Assembly: GCF_006539825.1 (NCBI RefSeq)
Contig: NZ_BJNT01000004.1
Span: 186,001 to 250,000, forward strand
DNA: 64,000 bases
Source: Corynebacterium variabile
GTDB lineage: Bacteria; Actinomycetota; Actinomycetes; Mycobacteriales; Mycobacteriaceae
Direction: 5' to 3'
Part shown: positions 1 to 7,386 of the stretch, one piece after another
Numbering within the stretch: the first letter of the stretch is position 1
Layout: every line of letters begins with the position of its first letter
Notes under the pieces: generated by a model
Database searches by the model: none
Told to the model about the DNA's origin: nothing
Seen by the model: only the letters and a program-made list of their open reading frames with translations
Position numbers and translations under genes: made by a program

Positions 1-110
1 CCGACCAGGTGCAGGAGGGCGTGCGTGACCTGCTCAGCCTCATCCAGGTCGAGGCGACCTTCCCCGACGGGACGAAGCTGGTCAGCGTCCACGACCCGAT
101 CGGGCAGTAG
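1..110 (+). CDS. ureA: Urease gamma subunit, C-terminal fragment
   Basis: Only the last 35 codons are in the window (reading frame starts at base 3, TAG at 108-110). The tail, with the [12 protein letters not shown] stretch followed by HDPIG, is the conserved C-terminus of the small gamma subunit of urease (UreA), which assembles with UreB and UreC into the nickel enzyme that hydrolyses urea to ammonia and carbamate. It is followed after 10 bases by the next gene, with a GAGGAG ribosome-binding site. The operon promoter lies outside the window. Confidence 0.93.
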   Translation, partial: DQVQEGVRDLLSLIQVEATFPDGTKLVSVHDPIGQ

Positions 111-120
111 GAGGAGCGGC

Positions 121-879
121 ATGAGCATCACCGTCCTCTACGCCGGCGCCGAGGCGTCCACCCCGGATGCGCTCGCCAACGCCACCGGCGTCCCCGTCGT
201 CACCGGCCCCCGCGCGCTCGCCCCCTACCTGGAGCAGGCACGTCAGCAGGAGGAACCGCTGGTCGTCATCCCCGCCGGGACCGACCGTGACCTCACCTCG
301 GTCACCCAGGCCGCGCAGGCCCTGCAGTGGGCACAGCGTTCCGGTACCGAGGTCATTCTCGGCCCGTCGCTGGTGGACGCCACCCGCGCCATCGCCGAGA
401 TGCGTCGTCATCTGCGCGCCGCGAAAGGGAAGGACGCCGTCCTGATTCTCGCGAAGACGGTGGATCCTTTCGCGGACGCCGAGCTGCTGCGCAGGGTGCG
501 CCTGGCCCGGCAGTTCTCCGAGGACCTCGAGGTCGAGGTCGCTTTCGAGGGATCCTGGCCGACCCTGGAGAAGGCCCGCGAGCGGCTGCGTCTGCTGGGT
601 GCCCACGACGTCGTCGAGTTCCGCGCGGACCTAGCGCTGGGGGAGGACAGGGAGGATGCAGGCACGGCTGAACCACTGTTCCGGGCGTCCGCCCTGGCCA
701 CGGCGGTGGAGCGGGCGGCGCACACGGCAGTCCACCTGGCCCGTGACCACCATGACGACGGCATCGCCGTCGGCCTGCTCGCCGACCACGCCGCCGGGTT
801 CGCCCACTCCCACGGCGACGAAGACCATTCGCCTTCGCACCCCCGTTCCCACGGCCATTCGCACAGCCACCACCACTAG
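121..879 (+). CDS. CbiX/sirohydrochlorin-chelatase-like protein with histidine-rich tail, inside urease operon
   Basis: 252 residues, ATG at 121 behind GAGGAG. Residues about 105-172 match the C-terminal half of long CbiX-type chelatases: a DPFADAELL stretch, then a [19 protein letters not shown] stretch, then LGAHDVVEF. The usual G-H/R-G-S metal-site strand reads AKTV (111-114), so the catalytic histidine is missing, and the N-terminal half also lacks one. The last 24 residues contain 10 histidines, a tail like that of UreE-type nickel chaperones. It sits between ureA and ureB, 14 bases before ureB, and the operon has no ureE. Inference: a nickel carrier or store for urease maturation rather than a working chelatase. 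Known context: the CbiX-family enzyme CfbA inserts nickel into sirohydrochlorin. Fold assignment moderately sure; function unproven. Confidence 0.75.
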   Translation: MSITVLYAGAEASTPDALANATGVPVVTGPRALAPYLEQARQQEEPLVVIPAGTDRDLTSVTQAAQALQWAQRSGTEVILGPSLVDATRAIAEMRRHLRAAKGKDAVLILAKTVDPFADAELLRRVRLARQFSEDLEVEVAFEGSWPTLEKARERLRLLGAHDVVEFRADLALGEDREDAGTAEPLFRASALATAVERAAHTAVHLARDHHDDGIAVGLLADHAAGFAHSHGDEDHSPSHPRSHGHSHSHHH

Positions 880-893
880 GCAGGAGAACCACC

Positions 894-1298
894 ATGTCCG
901 GATCCGCCGCCGGCTACGGCACCGCACCGGGTGCCGCGCCGACCATCGAGCTCAACCCGGGGCGTCGTACCACCACGCTGCGGGTCGCCAACACCGGTGA
1001 CCGCGCCGTCCAGGTCGGTTCGCACTACCACTTCTTCGAGGTCAACCCCGCGCTCTCCTTCGACCGGGAGGCCGCCTGGGGCATGCACCTGTCCATCCCC
1101 TCCGGGCTGGCCGTGCGCTTCGAACCCGGAGACACCCGTGAGGTGGAGCTCGTGGACTTCGGTGGACGCCGCGTCCTGTTCGGTTTCGCGGGGCTGACCG
1201 AAGGAGCCCTCGATGACCCGGCCGTGAAGGCCGCCGCGCTGGAGAACCTTCCTGTCTTCCTGGCCAGCAATGACACACTCCCGGAGGAACTGAACTGA
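894..1298 (+). CDS. ureB: Urease beta subunit
   Basis: 134 residues, ATG at 894 with AGGAG seven bases upstream. Conserved UreB core: [20 protein letters not shown] near residues 29-48, then [13 protein letters not shown] and a [11 protein letters not shown] strand. The family is often about 100-120 residues; this one has an extended C-terminus after [12 protein letters not shown]. The beta subunit packs around UreC in the cytoplasmic urease trimer. Its TGA overlaps the ureC ATG by one base (TGATG), which indicates translational coupling. Confidence 0.96.
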   Translation: MSGSAAGYGTAPGAAPTIELNPGRRTTTLRVANTGDRAVQVGSHYHFFEVNPALSFDREAAWGMHLSIPSGLAVRFEPGDTREVELVDFGGRRVLFGFAGLTEGALDDPAVKAAALENLPVFLASNDTLPEELN

Positions 1299-3025
1299 TG
1301 AGCTCGATCGACCGACACCGCTACCAGGAGATCTACGGCCCCACCACCGGGGACACCGTCCGGCTGGCGGACACCGACCTCACCGTACGCATCACCCGTG
1401 ACTTCCTGGCGGACGCCTACGGCGACGAGTCCGTCTACGGCGGCGGCAAGGCTGTGCGCGACGGCATGGCCCAGGACCCCACCGCCACCGCGGCGACCGG
1501 CGCGCTCGACACCGTCATCACCGGCGTCATCGTGCTCGACGCCGTCGCGGGCGTGGTCAAGGGTGATGTCGGCATTCGCGACGGCCGCATCGTGAAGATC
1601 GGCAAGGCCGGCAACCCGAACACCCAGGACGGCGTGGACCCGGAGCTGGTCATGGGGCCAGGTACCGAGGTCATCGCCGGTGAACACCGCGTCCTCACCG
1701 CGGGTGGGGTGGACTCCCACATCCACTACATCACCCCGCAGCAGGCAGAACACGGCCTCGCCGGCGGCATCACCACCTTCTTCGGCGGCGGGACCGGACC
1801 GGCCGAGGGGACGCTCGGCACGACCTGCACCCCGGGCCCGAACGGCGTGCAGTTCATGCTGCGCGCCGCCGAGGGCATGCCGGTGAACACCGGCTTCCTC
1901 GGCAAGGGCTCCGGAGCCCTGCCCGAGGCGCTGGCCGAGCAGATCGTCGGCGGTGCCGCGGGCCTGAAGATCCACGAGGACTGGGGTGCGACCCCGGCGA
2001 ACATCCGCAACGCCATGGACGTCTGCGACGAGTACGACGTGCAGCTCGCCATCCACACCGACACCCTCAACGAGGGCGGCTTCTTCGAGTCCACGGCCCG
2101 GGCCTTCGGCGGACGCACCGTCCACACCTTCCACTCCGAGGGCGCCGGCGGTGGTCACGCCCCGGACATCCTCCGGGTCTCCGGCATGCCGAATGTGCTG
2201 CCCGCCTCCACCAACCCGACGCTGCCGTACACCGTGAACTCGGTGGAGGAACTGCTGGACATGGTGATGGTCTGCCACCACCTGTCCCACGACATCCCCG
2301 AGGACGTCGCCTTCGCCGACTCACGCGTGCGCGCCGAGACCATCGCGGCGGAGACGGTCTTCCACGATCTGGGCCTGATCAGCATCTTCAGTTCCGACTC
2401 ACAGGCGATGGGACGCGTCGGCGAGTCCTGGCAGCGCGCCTTCCAGACCGCCCACCACTGCAAGGTGGAGCTCGGTGAGCTGGAGGAGGACAAGGGCCAC
2501 GGTGACGACAACGAGCGCGTCCTACGCTACGTCGCGAAGATCACGGTCAATCCGGCGATCGCCCAGGGAATCGGTGAGCACGTCGGCAGTATCGAGCCCG
2601 GAAAGCTCGCCGACCTGGTGCTCTGGCCGGTGGAGACCTTCGGCGCGAAGCCCCGGCTGGTGCTGCGCCAGGGACGCATCGCCTACGCCCAGATGGGTGA
2701 CCCGAACGCCTCGCTGGCCACCCCGCAGCCGGTCTACTACCGCGACATGTTCGCCAACTACGGCACCGCACTGCAGGCCACCCGTGTGACCTTCATGAGC
2801 CAGGCCGCGATCGAGGCCGGCGTCCCGGAGCAGCTGGGCCTGACCTCGACCGTTCTGCCGGTGAAGAACACCCGCACCATCGGCAAGAAGGACATGGTGC
2901 GCAACAACCGTACCGCCGACATCCGCGTCGACCCGGACACCTACGAGGTCTCCGTCGACGGCGTCCACGCGACCATCGCCCCGGCGGAGTCCCTGCCGCT
3001 GGCGCAGAAGTTCTTCCTGTTCTGA
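1298..3025 (+). CDS. ureC: Urease alpha (catalytic) subunit
   Basis: 575 residues, full family length. Nickel-site residues are all visible: His141 and His143 (HIH), the lysine to be carbamylated, Lys224, in LKIHEDWG, the HTDTLNE and [15 protein letters not shown] histidines, the flap Cys-His motif [14 protein letters not shown], and the nickel aspartate in [12 protein letters not shown]. It hydrolyses urea in the cytoplasm. It starts in the ureB stop and ends 5 bases before ureF. That 5-base gap leaves no room for ureE, which follows ureC in many urease operons. Confidence 0.98.
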   Translation: MSSIDRHRYQEIYGPTTGDTVRLADTDLTVRITRDFLADAYGDESVYGGGKAVRDGMAQDPTATAATGALDTVITGVIVLDAVAGVVKGDVGIRDGRIVKIGKAGNPNTQDGVDPELVMGPGTEVIAGEHRVLTAGGVDSHIHYITPQQAEHGLAGGITTFFGGGTGPAEGTLGTTCTPGPNGVQFMLRAAEGMPVNTGFLGKGSGALPEALAEQIVGGAAGLKIHEDWGATPANIRNAMDVCDEYDVQLAIHTDTLNEGGFFESTARAFGGRTVHTFHSEGAGGGHAPDILRVSGMPNVLPASTNPTLPYTVNSVEELLDMVMVCHHLSHDIPEDVAFADSRVRAETIAAETVFHDLGLISIFSSDSQAMGRVGESWQRAFQTAHHCKVELGELEEDKGHGDDNERVLRYVAKITVNPAIAQGIGEHVGSIEPGKLADLVLWPVETFGAKPRLVLRQGRIAYAQMGDPNASLATPQPVYYRDMFANYGTALQATRVTFMSQAAIEAGVPEQLGLTSTVLPVKNTRTIGKKDMVRNNRTADIRVDPDTYEVSVDGVHATIAPAESLPLAQKFFLF

Positions 3026-3030
3026 GTGCT

Positions 3031-3765
3031 GTGACGTCGCCGATGCTCCCGTTCCTGCAGGCCATGACCTACGCTGATTCGGCGTATCCGTCGGGCCGCT
3101 ACACCCTGTCCCACGGGCTCGAGGGCCTGGTGCAGGCGCACCGTGTGACCGGGGCGGACGCGGTGCAGCGCGTCCTCCTCGACCATCTGCGGCACACCGC
3201 GGCACCCGGCGACGGGGTGGCGACTGCGGCGGCAGCGACCGCTGATGCAGTGGATCCGGACACACTGGTCACCATCGACCACGAGCTCTCGGCGACGAAG
3301 GTCACCCATGAGCTGCGGCGGGCGTCCACCCGTGTCGGACGCCAGATGCTGCAGGTCACGACAGATGTCGAGGCCCGGTTGGGACAGGAACAACTGGAGC
3401 CGTTGCCGTCGTATGCGGCGGCGGTGGCAGCGAAGCAGACCCCCGGCAACCAGGCTGTCGTCGCCGGGCTGATCCACGCCTCCCACGGCCTCACCCCGGC
3501 CGAGGCGGTCGCCACGGAACTCACCGGGTTGGCTGTCGGTTGGGCCGGTGCCGCGCTGCGCCTGCGCCAGTGCGACCACATCGACGCCCAGGTCATCATC
3601 ACCGCCGCCCACCCGGTCATCGCCGAACTCGCCGAGGAGTGCGTCGCCGTAGCGTCCGACCTGCTGCAGTCCGGGCAGTGGCGGCTGCTCGGCCGCGCCA
3701 GCCCCGGCAGTGACCTCGGCTCCGCCTCCCACGAGACCGCCCCCGCCCGCCTGTTCATGTCGTAG
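3031..3765 (+). CDS. ureF: Urease accessory protein UreF
   Basis: 244 residues from GTG at 3031 (an in-frame ATG at 3043 is an alternative; neither has a strong SD). The N-terminus has the UreF pattern: LQAMTYADSAYPSGRYTLSHGLEG, written here as ADSAYPSG then SHGLEG, followed by a mostly helical protein. UreF bridges UreD and UreG and gates GTP hydrolysis during delivery of nickel and CO2 to UreC. It is separated from ureG by 10 bases. Confidence 0.93.
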   Translation: MTSPMLPFLQAMTYADSAYPSGRYTLSHGLEGLVQAHRVTGADAVQRVLLDHLRHTAAPGDGVATAAAATADAVDPDTLVTIDHELSATKVTHELRRASTRVGRQMLQVTTDVEARLGQEQLEPLPSYAAAVAAKQTPGNQAVVAGLIHASHGLTPAEAVATELTGLAVGWAGAALRLRQCDHIDAQVIITAAHPVIAELAEECVAVASDLLQSGQWRLLGRASPGSDLGSASHETAPARLFMS

Positions 3766-3775
3766 AAAGGACACC

Positions 3776-4438
3776 ATGACAACCTCCCCCGAGACCTCCC
3801 CTCTGGCCTCCTCCGATCCCGTGACCGGTTCCGGATCCCCGCTGCGCATCGGCATCGGCGGCCCCGTCGGCTCCGGCAAGACCGCCCTTATCGAGGCGCT
3901 CGTGCCGCTGTTCGTCGACGCAGGACGCCAGGTCGGCGTCATCACCAACGACATCTACACCCAGGAGGACGCCCTCCACGTCCGCCGTGAACTCGACGGC
4001 ATCATCGACCCGGAGCGCATCGTCGGCGTGGAGACCGGGTCCTGCCCGCACACCGCCGTGCGCGATGACCCGACGATGAACCTCATGGCCGCCGCCGACC
4101 TCATCGACGAGCACCCCGAGATCGACACCGTCTTCTTCGAGTCCGGCGGCGACAACCTCACCCTCACGTTCTCCCCGGCGCTGGTCGACGTCTTCGTCTT
4201 CGTCCTGGACACCGCCGAGGGGCAGAAGATGCCGAAGAAGCGCGGGCCGGGCATCACCGAGTCCGACATCCTCGTCATCAACAAGACCGACATCGCCCAG
4301 TACGTGCGCTGTGACCTTGACATCATGAACACGGATGCCATCGCGGTGCGCGACGGCAAGCCGGTGATCCTCACCGACTGCCTGGCGAACAAGGGCATTG
4401 CGGAGCTCGCGGCGGCCCTGGAGGAGTACCGGGCGTGA
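3776..4438 (+). CDS. ureG: Urease accessory GTPase UreG
   Basis: 220 residues. The ATG at 3776 follows AAAGGACACC, the best local ribosome-binding site; an upstream in-frame start at 3710 would overlap ureF and is not needed. The P-loop GPVGSGKT is at residues 29-36, followed by VGVITNDIYTQEDA and the metal-binding ETGSCPHTA (Cys-Pro-His). INKTDIA is the guanine-specificity motif. UreG supplies GTP energy and nickel to the UreD-UreF-apo-urease complex. Its stop overlaps the ureD start by four bases (GTGA). Confidence 0.97.
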   Translation: MTTSPETSPLASSDPVTGSGSPLRIGIGGPVGSGKTALIEALVPLFVDAGRQVGVITNDIYTQEDALHVRRELDGIIDPERIVGVETGSCPHTAVRDDPTMNLMAAADLIDEHPEIDTVFFESGGDNLTLTFSPALVDVFVFVLDTAEGQKMPKKRGPGITESDILVINKTDIAQYVRCDLDIMNTDAIAVRDGKPVILTDCLANKGIAELAAALEEYRA

Positions 4439-5439
4439 CGTCAGCCGTGCCGGTCGGGCGGCCTCCTGCCCCGCGACTCGACCCGGTGGCGCTGACGCCG
4501 CCGGTGCCGTGGGAGTTCGCGTCCTTCCTTGAGGATGCTGAGGACGCCGCCTCCGACGGCGTGCAGCCGGTAGGACGCCCCGGCAAGGTCGGCGTCCTCG
4601 ATCTGTCCCTGGGTGTGGACGCCGCGTCATCAGTGCAGAAGACCGGCGTGACCTCCCGGTACGTCAAGGCGCCAATGCAGTTCACCCGGCCGCTGTACAT
4701 TGATCCGGCCGATCCCGGGGAGGCCTTCGTCTATGTCCGGTCGACCGGTGGCGGGCTGGCACAGAACGACCGGATCCGGCAGCGGGTGACTCTCGGCGAC
4801 GGGGCGCGGGCGACGGTCACCACCCCGGCGGGCACGCCGGTGCACCGGATGAATGCCGGGCTCGCCACGCAGTGGATCAGTCTGACGGTGGGGGAGGACG
4901 CGGTGTGCGAGTACCTGCCCGGACAGAACACCCTCTTCGCTGGCTCGCGGTTACTGCAGGTCACGGATGTTGATCTGGCCGACTCGGCGACGCTGCTCGC
5001 TGCGGACGTCATCCTCACCGGACGTCTGGCCCGTGGTGAACGCGACCTCTTCGACGCCCTGGGCCAGTGCTGGCGGGTCGAGCGGGGTGGACGGCCGTTG
5101 CTCTCGGACATGATGTGCGTGGTCGGTGCCGGCCAGGGGCGCTCCGAGATGCTGCTGTCGCGCTGGCCGGTGTGGGGCACCGTGCTCATCGTGCCGCCGG
5201 CCGGTTCACCAGTGAAGGAACTGCTGGCGTCTGTCCGTGATCTGCTGGTGGAGCGGTGTGCAGGTGTCGCCGCCGAAGACCTGACCGCCGCAGCGTCCAC
5301 CATGGTCAACGATGCGGGGATCACCGTGCGGGTGGCGGGGGAGGACCCGGTCACCGTGCGCGCGATCGTGGATGCCGTGCACGATCACGCCCGTCGAGCC
5401 CTGCTGGGCCGGCCCGCCGTGGACCTGCGCCGCATGTGA
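4435..5439 (+). CDS. ureD: Urease accessory protein UreD (UreH)
   Basis: 334 residues with a GTG start in the ureG stop. UreD hallmarks are STGGGLAQNDRI, the stretch around TTPAGTPVHRMN, and the YLPGQNTLFAGSR region, all in the central beta-rich core. The N-terminus is about 60 residues longer than in many UreD proteins (Pro/Asp/Ala-rich, no signal peptide). It is the scaffold that docks UreFG onto UreABC. It is the last gene of the operon and is followed 20 bases later by a 27-bp inverted repeat. Confidence 0.94.
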   Translation: MTSAVPVGRPPAPRLDPVALTPPVPWEFASFLEDAEDAASDGVQPVGRPGKVGVLDLSLGVDAASSVQKTGVTSRYVKAPMQFTRPLYIDPADPGEAFVYVRSTGGGLAQNDRIRQRVTLGDGARATVTTPAGTPVHRMNAGLATQWISLTVGEDAVCEYLPGQNTLFAGSRLLQVTDVDLADSATLLAADVILTGRLARGERDLFDALGQCWRVERGGRPLLSDMMCVVGAGQGRSEMLLSRWPVWGTVLIVPPAGSPVKELLASVRDLLVERCAGVAAEDLTAAASTMVNDAGITVRVAGEDPVTVRAIVDAVHDHARRALLGRPAVDLRRM

Positions 5440-5459
5440 GCTGCCCCGGGATTCGGGGC

Positions 5460-5528
5460 TGTCGGCATCTTGGGACCGCAGGATGGAAAACCGCCGCGAA
5501 ACCATCCTGCGATCCCAAGATGCCGACA
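5460..5528. repeat. Dispersed palindrome, family 1, copy A (27-bp arms)
   Basis: Arms 5460-5486 and 5502-5528 are inverted copies matching at 26 of 27 positions, around a 15-base loop. The outer 14 bases TGTCGGCATCTTGG recur as the ends of a second palindrome at 50571-50640. It lies just past ureD and could end the urease transcript, but no clean T-run follows directly, and the shared outer sequence suggests a mobile or repeat-element origin. Confidence 0.85.
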
Positions 5529-5569
5529 TGCCCTCTTTCTGAGAAGACCTCCCCGTCACTCTTTCTGGC

Positions 5570-5601
5570 TATGATGTAAAGAATACTGTACATTGTGACG
5601 T
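5570..5601 (+). promoter_or_regulatory. Likely promoter of the XRE regulator gene
   Basis: An AT-rich island in a GC-rich background. TATGAT at 5570-5575 is a good -10 element. TGTACA at 5587-5592, with a TGTA half-site upstream at 5575-5578, gives weak dyad symmetry that could be the regulator's own operator. No clear -35 box. Confidence 0.4.
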
Positions 5602-5838
5602 GTGAACGATACATCGAAGGATGCGGCCGAGACGACCAACATGGTCCGTCGCTGGCGACGCTGGGAGGAACTCTCGCAGGCGGAGCTGGCGGAACGGGTC
5701 GGTGTGTCCCGGCAGACGATCGCGAACATCGAGAAAGGCAACTACTCGCCCTCGGTCCATCTCGCACTGGCTATCTGCCGCGAGCTGGGCCGCACCGTGG
5801 AACAGATCTTCGGTGACGAGCAGGAACAGGAACAGTGA
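5602..5838 (+). CDS. Small XRE-family transcriptional regulator
   Basis: 78 residues from GTG at 5602; an in-frame ATG at 5641 would give 65 residues and still keep the whole domain. It is a compact helix-turn-helix: WEELSQAELAERVGVSRQTI then ANIEKGNYSPSVHLAL and a C-terminal LGRTVEQIF, typical of the small Cro/YozG-like group. It ends one base before the next gene, a four-helix membrane protein, so the two form an operon. Such pairs usually autoregulate; targets unknown. Confidence 0.88.
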   Translation: MNDTSKDAAETTNMVRRWRRWEELSQAELAERVGVSRQTIANIEKGNYSPSVHLALAICRELGRTVEQIFGDEQEQEQ

Positions 5839-5839
5839 C

Positions 5840-6316
5840 ATGAGCTACGCAGATACGTTCGTCGAGCGGGTCGGGAAAACGGTCGACGACGAATACCAGG
5901 AGCGCATCGTCCATCAGGCGTACACGGTCACCTGGCGGTACAGCTACTTCGCGACATTGATCGCGGCGGTGGTCCTCGCTTGGGCACTTCCCGGCAAGCT
6001 CTCGCTGTGGAGCGCTATGGTGCTGCTGCCGTTGGCTGTTTCCGGTGTGGCCGGTGACCGGTGGATGAAGCGGTACAGTCCGCGCCCCCGGGCATTGAAC
6101 ATGACGCGAGTGGAAGGCGTCGTCGTGGGAGTCCTGATGCTGGCCTGGATTGTCGGTGTCTTCCTGAGTGTGCAGGGTGGTGACAGCAGTATGGCCTGGG
6201 GTGTGGTGACTGGTGGGATTGTCGGTGCGATCATCGGTTTTCCGGTCGCGGCCTGGTGGTTGAAGCGTGCGCGGGGTGCGGATGAACAGCGCCTGGACGC
6301 CGAGCTGGAGGACTGA
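5840..6316 (+). CDS. Four-TM membrane protein paired with XRE regulator
   Basis: 158 residues, ATG at 5840, one base after the regulator stop. The N-terminal 30 residues are charged and cytoplasmic (a DDEYQERIVHQ stretch). Four hydrophobic segments follow, at about 33-48, 52-68, 95-114 and 125-143, and an acidic C-terminus ends it. No catalytic motif is recognisable. The arrangement (small HTH plus multi-TM protein) is widespread in Gram-positives, but its role is not settled; I assign no function. Confidence 0.8.
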   Translation: MSYADTFVERVGKTVDDEYQERIVHQAYTVTWRYSYFATLIAAVVLAWALPGKLSLWSAMVLLPLAVSGVAGDRWMKRYSPRPRALNMTRVEGVVVGVLMLAWIVGVFLSVQGGDSSMAWGVVTGGIVGAIIGFPVAAWWLKRARGADEQRLDAELED

Positions 6317-6379
6317 GGGGCAAGACGCCGACACGTTCGGGGTGCCGCTGACTGAGCGCATCTCACTACCCTCGGGGCC

Positions 6380-7159
6380 ATGACTTCTGTCGCGATCCCC
6401 ACCGACCTGCAGGACGCCGCGCGCTCCGCCCGCCGCGTCGAAGTCTTCACCGGCGCCGGCATGAGCGCGGACTCCGGCCTCGACACTTTCCGGGACGCCA
6501 CCACCGGTCTGTGGAGCAACGTCGACGCCCAGGCCATGGCCACCCTCGACTCCTGGCGTCGCGACCCCGACCCCATGTGGGCCTGGTACCTGTGGCGCGC
6601 CGCCCGCGCCAGGGACGCAGCCCCCAACCCCGGTCACCTCGCCATCGCCCGCTGGCAGGACGCCCTGACCGGTGGCAGCGACAGCGACGGACACCTCCAC
6701 GTCACCACCCAGAACATCGACGACCTGCATGAACGCGGCGGCGCGACGGATGTCTCCCACCTCCACGGCAGCCTGCTGGCCTTCCGCTGCTCCGAGTGTG
6801 GCCGTTCCGCACCGGAGCCCGACCTGCTGACCGAGGCGGTGGAACGGCTGACTCCGCAGGCCTGTGCAGAGTGCGGCGGGCCGGTGCGTCCCGGCGTGGT
6901 GTGGTTCGGCGAGGCACTGCCGGAGAAGGACTTCGCTGACGCCGAGGCCTCGATGCTCAGCTGCGACCTCGTCGTCATCGTCGGCACCAGCGGCGTCGTC
7001 TTCCCGGCCGCTGGCCTGCCGGAACTGGCGGTCCGCCGGGGCGTCCCCGTGGTCGAGATCAGTCCGGCGGCGACCGACCTCACGCAGCTGTCCACCTGGT
7101 CACTGCGGACCACCGCGGCGTCCGGCCTACCGGAACTGGTGGACGCTGCGCTGGCCTGA
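6380..7159 (+). CDS. cobB: Sir2-family NAD-dependent protein deacylase
   Basis: 259 residues. The sirtuin signature is complete: GAGMSADSGLDTFRD (25-39) binds NAD, TQNIDDLH (110-117) follows, and the catalytic histidine is His129 in HLHG. Zinc is held by C137-x-x-C140 and C162-x-x-C165. VIVGTSGVVFPAAGLP is the second NAD-binding region. It removes acyl groups from lysines of cytoplasmic proteins. It stands alone, just upstream of a perfect inverted-repeat element at 7161. Confidence 0.93.
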   Translation: MTSVAIPTDLQDAARSARRVEVFTGAGMSADSGLDTFRDATTGLWSNVDAQAMATLDSWRRDPDPMWAWYLWRAARARDAAPNPGHLAIARWQDALTGGSDSDGHLHVTTQNIDDLHERGGATDVSHLHGSLLAFRCSECGRSAPEPDLLTEAVERLTPQACAECGGPVRPGVVWFGEALPEKDFADAEASMLSCDLVVIVGTSGVVFPAAGLPELAVRRGVPVVEISPAATDLTQLSTWSLRTTAASGLPELVDAALA

Positions 7160-7160
7160 A

Positions 7161-7226
7161 TCAAAATATCCGAGCAGGAATCCGCCGAAGCGGAGATGAA
7201 CCTTCGTTCATACTCGGATATTTTGA
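7161..7226. other. Perfect three-way-junction fold (candidate structured RNA or bidirectional terminator)
   Basis: TCAAAATATCCGAG (7161-7174) is perfectly inverted at 7213-7226. Inside it are two more perfect hairpins: TCCGC/GCGGA (7181-7185, 7190-7194; loop CGAA) and ATGAAC/GTTCAT (7196-7201, 7206-7211; loop CTTC). The junction linkers are 6, 1 and 1 bases. The AT-rich outer stem stands out in this genome. The right arm ends in TTTT, so termination of the sirtuin transcript is one reading; a leader RNA for the NCS1 gene 160 bases downstream is another. Confidence 0.75.
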
Positions 7227-7386
7227 CGCTCCGGGCTCTGACGGACTCTGACGGTCCCTGACCAGCGGCGTCCCACGCCATCTCACGCGCCCGTAACCTG
7301 GGACGTCAGGTGAACGTCGCTTACACCCACGACGGAAACATCTACGGTCATGTGCATGTAATACGGCGTCCATAGCGTTGCCCGAC

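Noticed and set aside
5460-5528. Treating the 27-base palindrome as an ordinary urease terminator
   Set aside because: No immediate T-run and its outer 14 bases recur 45 kb away with a different interior; kept as a repeat with termination only possible.
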